From Garcia nutans (Eukaryota; Streptophyta; Magnoliopsida; Malpighiales; Euphorbiaceae): DNA of 64,000 nt. The position numbers were made by a program, and so were the translations under genes. This document shows, one piece after another, positions 1 through 11,213 of this stretch. The notes beneath the pieces are model-generated. The model ran no database searches. It saw only the letters and a list, made by a program, of their open reading frames with translations, and was not told the origin of the DNA. The number at the start of each line of letters is the position of its first letter. Position 1 is the first letter of the stretch. The stretch covers positions 7,936,001 to 8,000,000 of the forward strand of contig CANTUV010000014.1 of the NCBI GenBank assembly GCA_947685225.1. Direction: 5' to 3'.

Positions 1-888
1 ATAACGTCGAATGGTATCTTCTCTCACCCACTGAGTCGTACACCCAGTTTATTCAAGTGCGGCTTTTAAATTTTGAAGGTTTTCTCGTTGGTGTCCAGGG
101 ACTTCCTAAAGGAGAAGGAGAAGAAGAGAAAGTAGAGGAGGCAGGAAATAATGGTAGGGAGTCATCCACCCCTCCTTGTGGTGATTTTGATGTTGACACT
201 TCTCAAGTAAATGCTATCATGCTTTCTGTCACAACTGTTTATTTATGATTTTTCTGACTCTCTTTATGATTATTGTAGGCTACTAGCTCATTTGATCATG
301 ATGTTGGACCTTCTTTTGTTGCTCTAATTCAAAGGTAATTTTCTCTAATTTAACAGCAATTTTCTCCATTTGCTCCTTCTTATCATCCAGATATTTCATC
401 TTATCCTCAGGGCTTTGATCTGAATTACCTGGTCTGTCATCCTATACCATAATTATTTATGCTATATGTGTGAATGAAAATGTAAGAGCTAACCTACTGC
501 CTTTTCTAGCTCACAGCGAATGCTTGAAGAATAAAATAAAAAGCTACAAGAGGAATTAACTACCAGTCATCGGGCGTTGGATGTCAGCCGACAAGATACC
601 ACTCATTTTCAAGATCTATACTATCAGTCAGAACAGAGCTTTGGGACTTTCAGTTTTAGGGCTACAGAGATCCTATTGCTTCTTCTTCAAAGGGGCCCCA
701 AACCGATGACTATGACATGTCTCCTCCTTTTTCAAGCAATGACTATTATAGACTTGACTTTCAGGGCGATAGGGACTCAGGTGCTTTTCACTCGAGTGGA
801 TTCCATGTGGAGGATATACCTCTTCCTCATTCAAGCGATGACTTTTTTTAGGGCTTTATTTGACCATGGACCACATCCCCCTTCTTAG
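1..888 (+). pseudogene. 3' exons of an unrecognised plus-strand gene (first cargo gene of element B)
   Basis: I do not recognise the product. Likely exons are about 1-206, 279-334 and 510-888, with GT/AG borders at 207, 278, 335 and 509; the 5' part lies outside the window. Exon 1 encodes a Glu/Lys/Gly-rich stretch. Exon 3 starts with a short coiled-coil-like segment and then a Ser/Asp/Tyr-rich low-complexity tail, open in two frames over 650-840. An in-frame TAA near 529 and the change of frame near 660 suggest decay. AATAAA at 911-916 could be the polyadenylation signal. It sits where element C carries its PMD gene, immediately before a DUF7745-type gene, so it may be the C-terminal part of a PMD-type gene; that is inferred from position, not from sequence match. 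Confidence 0.4.
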
Positions 889-1400
889 TAATCAACTTGT
901 ATCAAATTTTAATAAAGAGTTTGTATTTAATGTAATTTACAATACAATAATATAATAATAATGGTTTGACTTTCTTTTAACTCTAACCCATTTTTTTTGC
1001 TTTTCTATATTTTATTTTTATTTTTTAACTTTTTCTATATTGTTTCTTTGTTTTACATAGCAGAGTGTCCATGATGAATTTACAATTCCAAATTCGTCAT
1101 GGACTAGGATTTAAATTCATACAAACCAAAATGGATTCAATACATGTTCCACGTGCAAATTCTTTTCCTTGTGCACTTCAGCTCCCGATGTTTGCCTATT
1201 TAAATCAATTTTATTTCCCCAATCATAACAAGTCTATCAACCTTCTTCTCTCAATTATCATCTTATGAATTTTATCACAGCGATAAAAAACAACTTCAAA
1301 TCTTTAATTGCAATACTCCATCAATTCTTCCTTATAAATTTGAATCAAATGCAATTATTACGCTCCCCAAAATGATCAAAGCTAATTTGAAAAGATAAAA
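889..1400 (+). promoter_or_regulatory. Intergenic region with a 15-bp inverted repeat, candidate promoter of the DUF7745-type pseudogene
   Basis: AT-rich spacer between two plus-strand genes. It holds an inverted repeat with arms at 1067-1081 and 1090-1104 (one mismatch, 8-bp spacer; core CATGACGAATTTGG) and a weak TATA-like CTATTTAAAT near 1197. The arm resembles the GTCGAATTGGCATG motif in the U3 of element B's LTR (about 21375-21390), which would parallel the motif sharing seen in element C, but the match is weak. Confidence 0.3.
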
Positions 1401-2695
1401 AATTTATTCAAGAACATCAAAGCTACACATTGGGAACAAATATCATGGTCTCAACTCAATATCTTAAAATGCTTTCAAAATGTCAAGTTGGACTATTCCT
1501 TTTTACATGCCATGGCTTCCTTTTGGGATGTGAAAACTAGGACTTTCAAGATAAACAACTTTGAAATATATCATATGGTCGAAGAATTTGAAGCTATTCT
1601 CAGATATCCAAGCAATTAACCAATGGCATTGCCCATACTAATTTCTAAGACTCATCAAAAGATGCAGATGTTGTTTCATCTCTCAAAACCTAAAGTTTTG
1701 CAACTAACCAGAGGTGAGAAAATCTTGCTTGGTCCATTGATCGATTTTTGCACTTCTTATTTGGCTCCCACCAAAGCTTGGGATGCATATTTTATTTGTG
1801 CTTGCTTGGTCAATTCCTACTTGTTTCTCCTGATTGCGACATCTATCCGTGAGTACTTGATATTATGGACCAAATAGAGGGAGGATTTTTACCAATACTC
1901 ATGATCTTGGCTGAAACCCTGATTGGATTGGATCAATTCAAGATAGATTCTTCAGGAAGGTTGGCTGGGAGTCCTTTGTTGCTTTAGATAATTACCTAAA
2001 TTGCCCTTTTAAATTTTCAATTTAGGCTTATTATTTTTTATTGCTCTAACTTTGCCTAGCCCGCCTTTATGGGTTTTTGAAACTAACAAGCCATCCTAAT
2101 TTTTGTCTAGGCCTCCCTCACGAGTTTTCAACCTAGCAGACTCTTTTTTTATTAGTTCTAATTTTTGCCTAGACCGCCCTTGCAGGTTTTCGAAACTAGC
2201 GAACCACTCTAATTTTTGCTTAGGCTGCCCTTGCGGGTTTTCAACCAAAAGGGTTTTCCTTCTTTTTATATATATATATATATATTGAATTATTGCTTGC
2301 CTTCATAGATCTGGCTACAGGAGAGCCTTTGCTTGCTCGACACCCCATCTATGGACTTTGCCAAATATTTACCATGACATCATTCCGCAAGGAAATTGCT
2401 TCATCATGTTGCCTCATATGCTGAATGGGTTGAGTGGATCCGCTTACAAGCTATAGTTAACATCCATTGGTTAGTAACTTGGTGAAAGATTACCCATGTC
2501 ACCATTCGGATGTATTTGATGTATGTTCCTCTTACTGCTCTTCATCGAGGCACTTGTTATGATCCTCATTAACTTGGCTGCCAGTATAGAGTCAAACCCT
2601 GAGGTTGTGATTTTACTTATAATTTGGACATGCCCCATCTGATTGAAGCTTTCTTGGATCGACTGACACAAAGTAGACCTGCATGTTACACTTAT
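1400..2695 (+). pseudogene. DUF7745-type plant protein, degenerate (second cargo gene of element B)
   Basis: Translated pieces match the plant-specific family I know as DUF7745 (function unknown). About 1470-1620 gives the FWDxxTxxF...EEFEAIL block; 1620-1850 gives the leucine-rich middle; about 1850-1975 gives the MILAETLIGLD block followed by GSPLL. After a repeat-filled gap (2030-2280) a second part at about 2290-2690 resembles the C-terminal half seen intact in element C (59491-60102), including the VPLTALHRGTCY segment. Stops (for example near 1618 and within 2450-2640) and frame changes break it. It converges on the integrase of element B, the same arrangement as 58788-60102 against the integrase of element C. 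The family call is fairly sure; exon limits are approximate. Confidence 0.6.
2034..2262 (+). repeat. Hairpin-forming tandem repeat (GCCTAG-CCGCCC-GCGGGT units), copy 1
   Basis: Four imperfect units of about 50-60 bp start near 2047, 2096, 2158 and 2211. Each has the order TTTTGCCTAG, CCGCCC, GCGGGTTTT, ACTAGCG, so CTAG/CTAG and CCGC/GCGG can pair within a unit. The same unit recurs at 2990-3098 and at 60335-60470, next to integrase ends of elements B and C. Here it separates the two halves of the DUF7745-type pseudogene. It ends in a (TA)n run at 2268-2285. Confidence 0.7.
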
Positions 2696-2940
2696 AGTCT
2701 ACCGTAGATTTTACTTTTTGTCAATTCCTTAGAAAAAATGATGTTAGAATAATAATTATAATAAAAAGATATTTTTATTTCCTTTTATAATTTATCATCA
2801 CCTTTCGCTATTGTGTTATTTATTTTACTCTAATGGTCAGATTATTTTAAAATGGTGCACATAGAATAATTTTAATATTAACTTTGTTTTATTAAATTGA
2901 GGAATAATCAAACATAAAGCCAACATACACAAGATCACTC
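2696..2940. other. AT-rich spacer, nothing recognised
   Basis: Spacer between the DUF7745-type pseudogene and the 3' end of the element B integrase. I see no ORF, repeat or promoter that I can support. Confidence 0.5.
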
Positions 2941-4380
2941 CTATCGCCAACCAGCCCTTTCGGATTTTCTAATTGATATTTTTCTCTCATTTAGCCCTAA
3001 TTGATGCCTAGCCCGCCGTTTTAGATTTTCGAAACTAGCGGACTGCTCTAACTTTTGCCTAAGCTGCCCTTTTTGAATTTTCAACCTAGCGAGCTCTTTT
3101 TTTTTTTTATAAAACCTCTTCAACCTGTCAATATTTACTGGATCACTACACTCATTGCTATCCATGTCTGATAGCTTGACTGCACCCTTGTTCATAACTT
3201 ATTTCACAACATACAACCCTTCCCAACCAGGTCTAAACTTTCCTCTTAGATCAGGGACATTAGGCTTGCATTGCTTCAACACTAAGTCATCGACTTTAAA
3301 CTTCCTGATCTTAACCCTTCTATTGTTGGCCCGAGTTATCTTTCTTTGATACATCTAATGATGATACAATGCTTTCAGCCTTCTTTCTCCTAATAAGGCC
3401 AACTGTGTATATCTACTCGCTACCCATTTTGTCTCAGGCAATTCAGCTTCCAGGACAACCCTCAATAATTTAATCTCAATCTCAATTGGCAATACTGCTT
3501 CCATCCCATAAATAAAAAAATGGTGTCATTCCAGTTGGGGTTCACACACTGGTCCCGTACCCGCATAAAGCAAAAGGAAGCATTTCTGACCAATCCTTAT
3601 ATGTCTTGGTCATCTTGGACAGAATCTGCTTAATTTTCTTATTTCTTGCTTCTACTGTACCATTAGCCTTTGGTATATAAGGGGAGGATCGGTGATAATG
3701 AATTTGGTACTTTCAAAATAAGTCCTTAATTGCTCATTGAAAGTGTACCCTATTGTCTGATATTGCACTATGTGGGAACCCATACCTTCAGATGAGATTC
3801 TTTTCAATAAATCTAGCCATTTGCCTTGCCTCCAGCTTGTTGAAAGATTCGGCTTCAACCCATTTTAAAAATAATCCACTGTCACGACAATGACTCAGTG
3901 ACCATTTGAAGCCGTTGGATGTACCTCCCCAATTTACAAAACGCCAGGGTGAAGACATAGAATATAATTTTTAAGGAGGTAGGTGATTCAAATTTTCATA
4001 CATCTGGCATTATTGGTACTTCTTCACAAAATCAATACAATCTCTCTCCATGGTCAACCAGTAATACCTTGCCGAATTATCCTTTTTACTAGGGCTAACC
4101 CATTCAAGTGGGGTCCATAACTTTCCGCATGTATTTCTGACATGATCTACTCAACTTTAGACTTTCTCAAGCATCTCAAGTGCACCCCATCGAACCATCT
4201 TCGATATAACTCTCCATAAAAGGTGATGTATTGCAAGGACTATCACCTTATGGCTTTTCTCCCTTCCATTACTGCCCCCAACAGGTATTCCTTACTCTCT
4301 AAGAACCGTCATATGGTGTCATACCACGCATCATGGTTTGTATCAGTTTCCATGACCGTTTCATATTCATAGCAAGGAGT
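2941..4380 (-). pseudogene. Integrase of element B, degenerate
   Basis: Integrase would join the cDNA to the host genome. Read right to left: an H2C2 zinc-binding-like region (about 4080-4230), the catalytic core with VTVDYF (about 3880), the EARQMARFIEKN segment (about 3800), a block around the third catalytic residue with NGTVEARN (about 3650) and a C-terminal GPY/F-like region ending in DPVNIDRLKRFY (about 3115-3350). Stops occur after FIEKN (near 3797), near 3530 and near 3190, with several frame changes, so it is non-functional. It continues from the RNase H tail at 4388-4452, which element A has separated from the rest of pol. Confidence 0.8.
2990..3098 (+). repeat. Hairpin-forming tandem repeat, copy 2
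   Basis: Two units related to 2034-2262 (GCCTAGCCCGCCG... and GCCTAAGCTGCCC...), lying between the convergent integrase (minus) and DUF7745-type (plus) reading frames of element B. Confidence 0.65.
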
Positions 4381-4387
4381 TGATAAA

Positions 4388-4452
4388 CTAGTCAAAATCA
4401 ATGTGGCTAGGGCATCGGCCATCTGGTTTTCTTCTCTTGGTAAGTGTATAAA
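4388..4452 (-). pseudogene. C-terminal tail of element B second RNase H
   Basis: Minus-strand translation gives the PREENQMADALATL motif that ends the archaeal-type RNase H domain of Tat elements. The rest of the domain lies at 14004-14330, on the other side of element A. Removing A and one copy of the 5-bp duplication makes the two parts contiguous and in frame. Confidence 0.85.
4448..4452. repeat. Target-site duplication ATAAA of element A (left copy)
   Basis: ATAAA at 4448-4452 directly precedes the TGTGAGC end of the left LTR; the same five bases follow the right LTR at 14004-14008. Confidence 0.85.
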
Positions 4453-6103
4453 TGTGAGCAGAGATTTTCACTCTCACTCCCATATGAAATGGTTCTTGCA
4501 ACTTTGGCACTGTTAGGCTCAGGGTCTTAGAGAACACAGGCCTAAACTTGAAAAAATAGAGTCGCCACCCAGACAGGCTGGAAAAAAGAAAGGGATGGAT
4601 GACTCGATTCCTAAGGAATCCCAAACCCCCTAATGGGTTCGAAAAGTTGGGTACGTATGGAAAGGGTGAGAATGACCCATTACCCCCATAATGCCCGATT
4701 CATTAGAACTGGTCTCCTTTTGAGCTCTAAATATTATTGAATTCTCAAGTATTATAATATTGTCCATATTACATGCAATTAATAATAAAATGGATTCATT
4801 CATAAAATAAGATAAAACAATACATTATAAAATAACATGGGTATCCATCCTTAGATGGAAACATACCCTTACAATCTTTAAATGTTCACAAAGAAAATAA
4901 ATAGAATAGGACACCCACCAAAAAGTGGAAACATATCCCTTACAATTGTCTCAAAGTCTTTAAATGAATTACAATTACATAAAATAAATAAACAAGGCAT
5001 CCACACTAGATGGAAACATGCCTTTTACAATTCTCTTTTAAAAATACATATAAATCTAAGGAAAAGAATAAAGAAAGGGAAAAATAATATAAAACATATG
5101 AAAATAATTGAATAAATAAAGAGAAAATAAACAAACACAAATTAATATTACCCTAGTAAGGAAATATGATATGGTTTTGTTGGAGAATTAGGCTTTTTAT
5201 CTAAACTAGGGTTTTATATTTATACAAATTAGGGTTTTCCCTAAATTAGGATTTTATATAGAATTTAGGGTTTAAAAAAAATATTAAATTAGGGTTTTAT
5301 GCTTTTAAAAATAAGATTAGGGTTTTGATGTTTGAGAAACAGGATTAGGGTTTTTGAGAACCAGGATTTTAAAGTTAGGATTGGGATGATTAAATTAGAT
5401 GTTTGAACCAAATCCTAAGCTACTGGATTTTTGAAACAATGTTTGAATAATTTAAGCTACAGTGATTTTAGAATTAATGAAACAAGCTACTAGACATAAA
5501 GAAACTAATATGAAGACATTTAATTGAAGTTGAAATAAAATAATAATATCATACCCGCGTTTGCAGATTCCACCAATATCAATTTCTTGAATCAACTTTA
5601 ATCTTGGTGGGATAAAGTAATTTGGAGATGATGGAAACTCCCCTTTGGTTGTTGTGTGATTATTGTCTTTATATTACTTCTGTGTGTTTCTTATCACTCC
5701 CTCTTAATTGATTGTTTAATTAAAATTGCCAGTCTCCCTTAATTATGTGTTAAATTTTGTTATTTATAGGCAAACAAGCCAAACCCTCACACTAATCCGA
5801 ATCAACACCGAATTAGGAGACTAATAAGCACTTAGTGGTTGGTGGCGAATTGGCAAGGCGAGCTACCAATTCATCGGGTCGAGTCACGGTCAAATTAATA
5901 ATATTATTTATTATTTATTATTAAGTTTTATTATATTTTCTTTTTATTATATTTTATTGTTATACTTTTTATTATATTTTCTTTTATTATATTTTACTAT
6001 TATAATTAATAAAATAATTATTATAAATTTTCTTTATTTATTATTTATTATTATATTATTATTTTTTGAGATTTGGGACCTAGTCCAAAATTAAGGGTCT
6101 ACA
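4453..6103 (-). repeat. 3' LTR of element A
   Basis: Runs from TGTGAGC (4453) to GGGTCTACA (6103), 1651 bp. In minus orientation, U3 begins at 6103, a TATA box (CTATAAATA) lies at 5761-5769, and GGCGAATTGGC at 5843-5853 is upstream of it. The leader side (5200-5400) holds several TTAGGGTTT motifs (telobox on the minus strand). A TAGAGTCGCCACC stretch at 4557-4569 copies part of the tRNA-Arg 3' end. Confidence 0.85.
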
Positions 6104-6120
6104 GTTTGCCCCCTACATAA
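6104..6120 (-). other. Polypurine tract of element A
   Basis: Directly outside the LTR the plus strand reads GTTTGCCCCCTAC, i.e. GTAGGGGGCAAAC on the coding strand, where plus-strand DNA synthesis of a minus-oriented element would start. Element E has the matching GGGGCAAAC at 36306-36315. Confidence 0.7.
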
Positions 6121-6129
6121 GTGATCTAG

Positions 6130-6910
6130 GACTTCGGCAAAAGAGAGCGAAAAGTAATATGTTTTTTGAATGGGTTCTAGACATGAGTTAGTTTGGGTTA
6201 TAAACCTAAATCGAGTTCTGAACTCAAAAATGATTTTAGATTATGGACTCGAGTTGGTTTGGTTTCTGGAGCCAAATTGAGTTATGGACTCGAAAAAATA
6301 ATTTAGGTTCTAGACCCGAGTATGTTTAGATTCTGGACTCGAATTGAGTTCTGGACTCAAACAAATGATTTAGGTTTCGGACCCAAGTTGGTTTGGGTTC
6401 TAAACCCAAGACGAGTTCTGGACTTGAAAAATAATTTAGGTTCTGGACCCGAGATTGATTTGGGTTCCGGACCCGGGATGAGTTCTGGACTAAAAAATAA
6501 TTTGAGTTCTAGATCTGAGATTGGTTTGGATTTGGGTGTTTAAACCCAAAATGGTTTGGGTTCTGGACCCGGATTGATTTTGATTTGGGTACTCGACCCG
6601 AGATTGGTTGAGTTTTGAACCCAAAACTGGATTGGTTGGGTTCTAGACCCTAGATTGATTTTGATTTAGGTACTCGACCAGATAATAGATTTTGGGTTCT
6701 CGACCCAAGGCCGCATTTGGGTTATGGACCCGAAACTAAATTTTGGATTCTCGACCCGAAACTGTATTTTAGGTTCTCGTCCGAACTAGATTTGGATTCT
6801 TGACTAGAAAGTGAATTTTGGATTCTCGACCTGAAACTGGATTCGCACTCTCGATCAGAAACTGGATTTTGATTTCTCGACCCAAAACTACCCGAGGCTG
6901 GATTTGATTG
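6130..6910. repeat. Array of short hairpin units, GGGTTCTSGACCC type (element A)
   Basis: Some twenty irregular units of about 30-40 bp, each centred on GGGTTCTGGACCC or GGGTTCTCGACCC, in which GGGT can pair with ACCC. It lies immediately inside the polypurine tract. Both strands are open over short stretches, but the reading frames have no family similarity and I regard them as by-products of the repeat. Element E carries the same array at 36370-36960. Confidence 0.75.
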
Positions 6911-6977
6911 ACCTTCTATCAGTTGAGAATTCTGACTTTCTTCTTTTCGGTTGTTCCATTCTTTAATGGATTGTGGG

Positions 6978-7195
6978 TTTTTACCCTCTAAAAATGGATC
7001 TTTATCCTTTGGAGATCGGGTCTTTACCCTTAAAAAATGGATCTTTATCCTTTGGAGATTGGGTCTTTACCCTTCAGAAATGGATCTTTATCCTTTGAAG
7101 ATTTGGTCTTTGCCTTTCAATAATGGATCTTTATCTTTTGGAGATTGAGTTTTTACCCTTCAAAAATGGATCTTTATCCTTTGGAAATTTACCTA
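6978..7195. repeat. About 43-bp minisatellite, five units (element A)
   Basis: Units contain AATGGATCTTTATCCTTTGG then a TTTACCCTT block and repeat roughly every 43 bp from 6990 to 7190. Element E has only about three units of the same repeat at 37060-37170, so copy number differs between siblings. Confidence 0.75.
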
Positions 7196-7199
7196 TATT

Positions 7200-8100
7200 G
7201 GCTTCAGCTCTTCTAACTAGACTGATCTTTTATCTTTTGCATTTTCATTCTTTTAGGGTTCTTACTTTCTTCTTGTTTTATTTTTTTTGTTCCATTCTTA
7301 AATGGATTCTTCACTTTTGCAAAAAAAAAAATCGATTATTTTTTAGCTAGCCATTATATTATTTCTTTGCCCCCTGCATAACAAAATATTTAAAGTGAGT
7401 TTGAAAATATTTTGTACATGCATAAACTCAAGAAATCAAAAGGAGAAACTTTGCCCCTTGTGTAGGCTCAAACCACTTTTTTTCCCATATAGGCTCATAT
7501 TGATGTTTGTGTTCTCTAGTTCTTTGCACAAGCATGCATCTCTTCTTTCTTTTGCAATAGCCTTTTCATGCCCCTGATTCAATATTTGCTTTTAATTCTT
7601 TACTTCACAGGGTGTTTGTTGTTCACTTTGACAAATAATAGGTAACACAAGATAACAAAATGCAATGTGATATGCTTATGTATGCATGATATGCATGGAT
7701 TATACTTACAGTTGTTCAATTGACTCACAGACCGAGATGGTAAACCAAAGCACTTTAATCAGTTCTTTCCAGATGCTCGTTCAGAACTTGTATTGGAATA
7801 GCAGAATCTTTCACATGTATAGCTTTTATTTTCCAATATGAAATCATGAGTAGTGGGGCCCCAGCAGGATAGTCAGAGATACACTCATTTCAAACTATAA
7901 TTTAGCACGTCAGTTGGTAGCTTCTCCATAATCATTAATTTTGCCCAATGTGTCCTTCGAGATTCGATGGTGCAACATACTTCCCTTAACTTTAAGGTTT
8001 ATGCAATAAGAAATTTTTTTTTAATCTTGAATTTTTAATTTTGAAATCAAATGTTGGCTTTGCCAAATCAGTGTCAATTTACCTCAGGACTCGACTTTCC
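7200..8100. other. Non-coding internal region of element A
   Basis: T-rich DNA without credible genes. It aligns along its length with 37180-38080 of element E, for example the TGTATGCATGATATGCATG stretch near 7680 and 37665, so it is element-specific rather than random sequence. Confidence 0.6.
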
Positions 8101-9480
8101 AAATTAACATATCTATAACATGACAACCCTAGTTACCATACTAAACTTGGGAATCATTTCCATTTGAGCAAAAATTGTTGCACTTCAGATAGATACATAT
8201 ACATTACTTGGCCAAAGGTTTGAATATTGTTTATCTCATATGCATGCTTATTCAAACTATCTCCACTAATAGACTCTACCTATCAAGAGAGATCAATGGG
8301 TCTTTAATAGGCTTGCAATGAGGTCTATAATGGACATGGGTTAAATAAAGGTTGTCTTTGAGTTGAAATTGTTGTGACATTGCTTACAAACCTTTACGCT
8401 ACAATCTTCTTGTTGGAACTGTATATGGTTAAAGGTTCCATTTTCACCTTCAAGGCATCACTTGTATCTTCTGACTTCATGAAAATATAAAGCTTGAATG
8501 TCCTTCCTTCTTCTTTACAAAAATTTGGATCTAATCAGGAAAGTCTTCGCCTTTGCAAAAAGCTTGAGACCCTCATTGTTTTCTTTTTCTCTCTCTCTTT
8601 TTCTTTTGGCATTTTATCATTTTGTCTTTTTTCTCTGTAGGGTTGTCAAGTGCAAGACTTTTAAGAACTAGATGGCCTTTCTCCTATTTGATTTTGGTTG
8701 AATCTCTAGTTGGGTTGGACCAATTCAAGTCAAATTGTCCTCGCAAATGAAAGTCTTCTGCTGCTTTAGGTAAAATAGAACTCGGTTGACTTTCTGAACC
8801 ACCCTTTTGGGTTTTATTTTCTTTTTTTATTTTTATTTTTATTTTTCTTTTTCTTTTTTCTCTTTTTTTCCTTTCCTTTCTTTTTTTTCTCTTTTTTTTC
8901 TTTTCTTTTTTAGGTTCTCGCTCTATAAGAGTTGTCTTGTTTGTACCAACTAGTGTTTCTAATAATGGGTGAGTGGAATGGCATAAATATGCTTCAGTCA
9001 TGACTTTATCTTAATAAGTCTATGATATTAGGTCTAATTTAGGTGTTCTTCAACTATCACCGTAGACTTGACTATATATTCTTCTTTTGATCATCTTTCC
9101 CTTTTATTCTTTAGTGATCATAAGACTTGCCAAAAGTGTAACAATAGCTCAGGGTATGCCATTGGGCTTGCAAGCCAATGAAAAGTAAGCTAAAATTTTA
9201 TGAATGCTTAAAAGGAAAAACTAGGGATTGTTATTAATGAGGTGGATAATAGTTATTGGCTTACAAAACAATGCCTAGATCATCTCTCTTTTACATGAGC
9301 AAAGTTCAATTTTACCTCAAAAGTTCATCAAAGCATGTTCTAAGATTGACTATGACCTAGACAAAGATAATTATGTAGGAGCCCTCTCTAAGTAAGCATA
9401 CATAGCTCAATGCTATAGAACAATTCTCTCGTCTAGTAAAGTCATTCGAATTATAATGCATAGATATACTAATTTATGAT
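8100..9480. other. Conserved non-coding block of element A
   Basis: Closely related to 38090-39420 in element E and more distantly to 47850-48490 in the Athila element D. Anchors are CTCCACTAATAGACTCTACC (8261), CAATGCCTAGATCATCTC (9269) and AAAAGTTCATCAAAGCATG (9319). No conserved reading frame is visible on either strand. A polypyrimidine run (about 8805-8915) interrupts it. Confidence 0.65.
8805..8915 (+). repeat. Polypyrimidine (T/C) tract
   Basis: Over 100 bases of almost only T and C. The Lys/Glu/Arg-rich reading frame on the opposite strand is an artefact of this tract. Confidence 0.85.
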
Positions 9481-9630
9481 TATCAAGCTAGACTCGTTAT
9501 TGGTTGAGTACCAAAATGAACAAATACCAACATAAATAAAAATTTGATGAAAGTAATTTATTCAAACAATCTTTGAAAGACTTAATTGTTCTAAATAAGT
9601 ACTAAAGAAAGCAAAATAAAAGAGCAACAT

Positions 9631-11170
9631 TCAAGCTAAGGGAAGTTCATTGAGTTGAGTTTCTTCTCTCTTCACATCTTTAATACTCTCATCTTGAAAA
9701 GAGGATAAGACAAAATCTTTCTCCAATCCTCTTTCTACCACGAAAGTTGCTGGTGGAGGTACTCTTCCAAATTTAGGCAAAGGATTGCTCTTGGTATTGG
9801 GCTTATCAGGCTCAGGTAACTTTTCACTGTCAATCAAATCTTTGATCTCATGCCTTAATTGAGCACATTTATCTGTCTCATGCCATTGCATTTGATGGAA
9901 TTGACATAAGGCCTTGGCATCAAAGTTTGATGGCAAAGGATCATGTAGCGGTCGAGGAGCCAACTGTTATAATAACCCTTTTTTCTGTAACTTATTGACA
10001 ACCCATGACAAAGGTTTCCCCAAATCTGAAAACTGTATACTATTTCCTTGGCCAATCGTTGAATTGACATCCATTTCTTTTTGTGCACTCTGACTGCCAG
10101 ATTGGTAATTTCCTCTTTGATTCATCCTTCTAGAAAAGCGATTCTTCTCCCGTTCCCACTCTTCTATTTGCAAGCCAGCTTGGAGAAGATCTTTGAAATC
10201 TCTGATAAGGGTGTGAGATAGTCTATCACGAAGGTTGGGTAAGACACCTCTCACTATCATTCTAATATGGTCAAACTCATTGGGCCTCTTTTTGAGGAGA
10301 GCAGCTTTACTTCTCCACCTTTTTCACATAATCAATAAAATTCTCATTATGCTTCTGTCTGATAGTTTCCACCTCCATCAATGTTACTTCTAGTTCAACA
10401 TTGTATCTATATTGTTGAATGAATGCTTTGTACAACATATCCTAATCTTTTTGGGTACTTTCCTCTAAGGTTTTGAAATAATTCTAGATAATAGGGTCCA
10501 ATGAAAGAGTGAAGTACCTTAGAGTTTGAGATTTAATAGCTCAAGCAGACTACAGAGCAATGATGTATTACTTCACATGCAAAAGATGATTTCTAGTACC
10601 ATTGTACTTGGCGAAAGAAGGCATTTTGAACTTCTAAGGAACTTCTTCATCTTGCTCAAATAACTTTTCCACCTCTAACACTTCTTCGGCCTTCAGCTTC
10701 TTCTCAAACTTCTTCTTTAGATCAACAATCACCTTCTAAACATCGCCGGATTCAACTTTCTTTTATGTAGCCTTCTTTTCTTTCTTGTCCTCTTGTTTGA
10801 TCTTGGAAGTACTGTTCCCAGTCATTGTCATCATCAATAACTACCTTGTCATCATCAAAGGCTACCTCACCTACCTTAGTCTTTCCCATGTCCTTTTGCT
10901 TCTTAGTACTAGCAGATGCTTCAACAATATTTACTTCCAACAGTGTAGCTAGTTGATTTCTCACGGTCTCAACTAAGACCCCCTTTAACTCTTCCATCTT
11001 GGAAGCAAGAGTTTCATTTATCAGATTCTGAACTTGATCAGGATTTATAGTTCTGGTAGTGAAATTAACTGTGTCTTCACTGAACTCTGAGTCACTGATG
11101 TAGGTAGGGTTGTCATATATCCTTGAACTACTATACTCCAAGTCTGTGAGCCAAAAAAGATTAATTCGAA
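9631..11170 (-). pseudogene. gag of element A, degenerate
   Basis: Gag forms the virus-like particle that packages element RNA. Read from right to left: an N-terminal region with the SKMEELKGVLVETVRNQ segment (about 10960-11010) and an Asp-rich linker (about 10800); the retrotransposon gag core (about 10260-10660) with FTLSLDPII and the FIQQYRYNVELEVTLMEVE segment in broken frames; then KPLSWVVNKLQKKGLL (about 9970-10020) and a terminal part with a knuckle-like CQFHQMQWHETDKC (about 9860-9910). Several stops and frame changes separate these. An AG acceptor-like site near 11150 at the 5' edge suggests that translation may begin after a spliced leader, as is known for some Ogre elements; this is inference. 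No pol follows. Confidence 0.75.
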
Positions 11171-11213
11171 TGTAATACAATACATGTATGCAGTATGTAT
11201 AAGTAATGAGCAA

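Noticed and set aside
6130..6910. CRISPR-like array
   Set aside because: Repeat and spacer lengths are irregular, spacers are themselves similar, and the context is a plant retrotransposon.
6322..7350. Several short open frames with FGSGPE- or MDLYPLE-like repeats
   Set aside because: They follow the DNA repeats of the hairpin array and minisatellite and are open in more than one frame, so coding is unlikely.
8684..9001. Lys/Glu/Arg-rich reading frame on the minus strand
   Set aside because: It is the complement of a long polypyrimidine tract, with no family similarity and no counterpart frame in element E.
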